Source of the DNA: Acidimicrobiia bacterium
GTDB taxonomy: Bacteria; Actinomycetota; Acidimicrobiia; Spongiisociales; JAENVV01
NCBI GenBank assembly: GCA_024637275.1
Contig: JAGXFS010000017.1
Location: forward strand, 1-35,558
Length of the DNA stretch: 35,558 nt
Direction of reading: 5' to 3'
Shown one piece after another: positions 34,039-35,558 of this stretch (position 1 is the stretch's first letter; each line of letters opens with the position of its first letter). The translations under genes and the position numbers were made by a program. A model generated the notes under the pieces. That model did not search any database. It saw nothing but the letters and a program-made list of their open reading frames with translations, and was not told the origin of the DNA.

Positions 34039-34167
34039 CGGACTGGCTCCGCCAGTCCGTCCGCAGAACGGCTTAGCCGTTCTGCCACGTGACCGACAGG
34101 TCACACCCCATCCCTCCTCGGGGCAGAACGGCGGAGCCGTTCTGCAATGTGACCGACAGGTCACACC
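34039..34167. repeat. Palindrome cluster with a 60-bp-period double-hairpin unit
   Basis: CGGACTGGC-TCC-GCCAGTCCG (34039-34059) is followed by two copies of a 45-bp unit, at 34063-34107 and 34123-34167. Each unit has a first palindrome with arms GCAGAACGGC / GCCGTTCTGC and a second, GTGACC-GACA-GGTCAC. The copies differ mainly in the first loop (TTA versus GGA). This is like REP/BIME-type dispersed elements; its open frame is a chance effect. No gene is supported between 33971 and 34171. Confidence 0.78.
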
Positions 34168-34171
34168 ACGG

Positions 34172-34456
34172 CTAAATAAATTCGCCTTTGTCGATTTGGT
34201 CTACGGAGAAGAGGCGGTCGCGGAGGAATACGAACTCGGTGAGGCCGTCGTCTTCGACGAAAGAAGCGATCTTGGTTACCCGGACCTTGAACTGTTTGAG
34301 GCGTTTGATCATCACCGCGTTCGGTTCTTCTTTGGCCATCTCGTCGGCAAGAAGACCATCGACCGCCGCCGCGTAGGCATCACATCCGTCGAGCGCGGCG
34401 TACAGGCCGGATTCCAAGGCGTCGGTTGCCACACTCATCGTCTCATACGGGCTCAT
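34172..34456 (-). CDS. Hypothetical protein coupled to the selenoprotein gene
   Basis: The 94-residue protein starts at ATG 34456, overlapping the preceding TGA as ATGA; an upstream ATG at 34480 would lie inside that gene. It begins MSPYETMSVATDALESGLYA and ends RDRLFSVDQIDKGEFI. Predicted mostly helical, with one cysteine (DGCDAYAAAVD), a Lys/Arg-rich middle and no membrane segment. I do not recognise the family. Tight coupling suggests it works with the GrdB/PrdB-like protein, perhaps as a subunit. Confidence 0.65.
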   Translation of the reverse strand: MSPYETMSVATDALESGLYAALDGCDAYAAAVDGLLADEMAKEEPNAVMIKRLKQFKVRVTKIASFVEDDGLTEFVFLRDRLFSVDQIDKGEFI

Positions 34457-35238
34457 AACCACTTCTCCCATCGCCTCCACCGGTACGGAAGCTCCACGAA
34501 CTCGGGACCGGTGGCTTCTTCCAACAAATCGAGTAGCGCTCCGAACACCAAACGTCCCTGCTCGGGATGATTCGGTTCGCCGAAAGGATTCCCCATCGGA
34601 AATCGAGCGTATGCGGCCCGGGAGACCCGCACCCCGTAGGTAATCTCGGGCCGCAGCGACAGGCTTACCGTCGGCATACCGGCACGTTCAATTGCTCCCT
34701 GAACCAGTCCCACGGACCGGTGGCACATCGGTCAGCCGGGTACGAGCAAGACGACGTCGACGCCCGCCTCGGCCAGCATCGCCGCTACCGCCGGACCCGA
34801 GACGTCTTGCAGCTCGGACGGATCCGGATTGAAGCCCATCATTCCAACATGGAATGGAGAAGCCGCACCGACCCTCCCTTCCGCGACCGCCTCACTGAGC
34901 CGATCGATCGGCAAGACCACGTTGGAATCGACCTCGGCAGACGACGTGTCGTAGTGGGTGTGGGTGAAGCGGATCCGGGATTGATCGACGTCGTGGGGGA
35001 TCTGACGGTATCCGGCATCACCGGCCACCGTCTCGACATGGAACGGCGTCTGGTCATCGAGATGCGCGCCGGCCGTCGTAACCAGCGCCATGGTCGATTC
35101 GCTGAGCGGATTCTTCAGCGGTTCGAAGGCGATCTCCTGATTGATCCGGTCGTTCTTTCCGTGATGGTTGGCCTCGACGAACCCTATCCAGGCGTCAAAT
35201 TTCTCCTGGAGACCGTCCGTATCAACTGAATTGAACAC
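34453..35238 (-). CDS. GrdB/PrdB-like reductase protein with in-frame TGA, probable selenoprotein
   Basis: Read through one TGA (34732-34734), the frame gives 261 residues. GTG 35238 follows GGGAG. The upstream half has EVDSNVVLPIDRLSEAV and FHVGMMGFNPDP. The join reads VVLLVPG-U-PMCHRSVGLVQ and the rest holds AGMPTVSLSLRPEITYGV and GNPFGEPNHPEQG. These are the blocks of the glycine/betaine/sarcosine/D-proline reductase selenoprotein B-like family, whose relatives have Cys or Sec at exactly residue 169, pairing with Cys172 as U-x-x-C. Frame is identical before and after the TGA and no other lesion exists. A redox reductase with unknown substrate is likely. A nonsense mutation is the main alternative. 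A LacI-type operator lies 25 bp upstream. Confidence 0.82.
34703..34734 (-). promoter_or_regulatory. SECIS-like hairpin directly after the in-frame TGA
   Basis: In the mRNA sense, ACCGGTCC and GGACTGGT form an 8-bp stem (one G-U pair) around a GTG loop. The stem begins 10 nt after the TGA, so the loop is 18 nt away, as expected for bacterial SECIS elements, which sit in the coding region just after the UGA with G/U in the apical loop. Confidence 0.5.
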
Positions 35239-35262
35239 ATTTGCTCCCGAAATGGCGACTTA

Positions 35263-35276
35263 TGCAATCGATTTCA
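35263..35276. promoter_or_regulatory. LacI-type operator between the selenoprotein and hydrolase genes
   Basis: TGCAATCGATTTCA matches the regulon motif TRCAATCGATTGCA at all but one position of the second half-site. It is 25 bp before the leftward GTG start and 38 bp before the rightward ATG, so it could control both. Confidence 0.68.
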
Positions 35277-35313
35277 TAACTAGGTTAGAACCTACACGAC
35301 GGAGGAGCCCCCC

Positions 35314-35558
35314 ATGACGACAACGCTCGGTTTTACCCCATCAGAAAACCCCTTTGTTGTCGAACACGGCGGCTTCTACCGGCGCTGGCTCTCCATGATC
35401 GACGATGTCGACGGTCTCAAAGAGACCGTGGCAAAGCTAGAAGGCACCACCCAGGATCTCTGGGTACCCGTCTGGAAAGAGGCTGGCGACCGCTTCGAGG
35501 CCGAAGGAGATCGCCTCGAAGCTGCCGGTGATTTTCCCGCCGCCCGCCAGGCGTATCT
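35314..35558 (+). CDS. Probable alpha/beta hydrolase (FrsA-like), N-terminal part only
   Basis: The open frame starts at ATG 35314 after GGAGGAG and runs off the window after 81 residues. It begins MTTTLGFTPSENPFVVEHGG and continues with helical, Trp-rich sequence (DLWVPVWKEAGDRFEAEGDR, then AAGDFPAARQAY). Such a helical lid ahead of the catalytic domain is common in FrsA/DUF1100-type alpha/beta hydrolases, but no catalytic residue is visible yet, so the family call is tentative. It shares the promoter region and LacI-type operator with the divergent selenoprotein gene. Confidence 0.5.
   Translation, partial: MTTTLGFTPSENPFVVEHGGFYRRWLSMIDDVDGLKETVAKLEGTTQDLWVPVWKEAGDRFEAEGDRLEAAGDFPAARQAY

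Noticed and set aside
33601-34164. Full-length 187-residue ORF on the minus strand
   Set aside because: Its N-terminal ~60 residues are translated repeat DNA (MTCRS... twice) and its C-terminus is the wrong frame after the frameshift; only the middle is genuine methyltransferase sequence.
33971-34167. CRISPR-like array suggested by 32-bp and 60-bp periodic repeats
   Set aside because: Only two copies of each unit, units are themselves double palindromes, spacers are not unique equal-length sequences, and no cas genes are present.
34732-34734. TGA read as a simple stop, leaving two separate genes
   Set aside because: Both sides are one family in one frame, and the TGA falls precisely on the Cys/Sec column with a hairpin after it. 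A nonsense mutation cannot be excluded without genome data.

Overview
The window looks like a chromosomal segment of a high-GC actinobacterium. The signs are GTG/TTG starts, dense 4-bp stop/start overlaps, a deazaflavin (F420)-type oxidoreductase, a zinc-ribbon/cyclase/AAA/TPR signalling protein and a probable leaderless promoter. The style resembles the Acidimicrobiia and their relatives, but that is inference; there is no rRNA or other marker here to settle it. I saw no tRNA, rRNA, CRISPR array, transposase or prophage gene.

Region 1 (1-11016) is a divergent catabolic locus. Leftward run a dimethylglycine/sarcosine-dehydrogenase-type flavoprotein with a GcvT half and both electron-transfer-flavoprotein subunits (alpha cut by the window edge). 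Rightward run seven translationally coupled genes: corrinoid protein, DUF1638 protein, PF13769 'virulence factor' protein, pterin-dependent methyltransferase, RACo-type corrinoid activase, a non-pyrrolysine MttB-family methyltransferase, and a methylenetetrahydrofolate reductase. Together they read as an oxygen-independent N-demethylation route. A quaternary amine, most likely glycine betaine, would lose a methyl to the corrinoid and then to tetrahydrofolate. Dimethylglycine would then be oxidised through ETF, with all one-carbon units ending in the folate pool. The 235-bp divergent promoter carries two pairs of 17-bp operator-like dyads, each pair with an 18-bp repeat distance.

Region 2 (11024-26206) is mostly housekeeping and hypothetical genes: a 5'-nucleotidase-like HAD protein, a fused PabB-PabC for folate synthesis, a small cluster of an F420-type oxidoreductase, a FlK-like thioesterase and a VOC protein, a 1222-residue adenylate cyclase/ATPase/TPR protein, a membrane protein with a hydrolase-like GxSxG, Maf, a Dus enzyme, a single-domain response regulator, a tryptophanase and a secreted protein with a duplicated domain. 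A hairpin-rich repeat lies between the response regulator and tryptophanase genes.

Region 3 (26207-35558) begins with MetZ and then holds what looks like a LacI-family regulon. Near-identical palindromes centred on CAATCGATTG, or variants of it, lie before a beta-hydroxyacid dehydrogenase, between the LacI gene and a CxxC carboxymuconolactone-decarboxylase-like gene, before a second such gene, and between a GrdB/PrdB-like gene and a probable alpha/beta hydrolase. The LacI gene is followed by an MFS transporter. The GrdB/PrdB-like gene is the most striking item. Its frame is interrupted by one TGA exactly where relatives carry the first Cys/Sec of a C/U-x-x-C motif, and a SECIS-like hairpin follows, so it is probably a selenoprotein. 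This region also holds a tiny Cys-rich ORF on a probable leaderless promoter, and a decayed methyltransferase gene truncated at a cluster of palindromic repeats.
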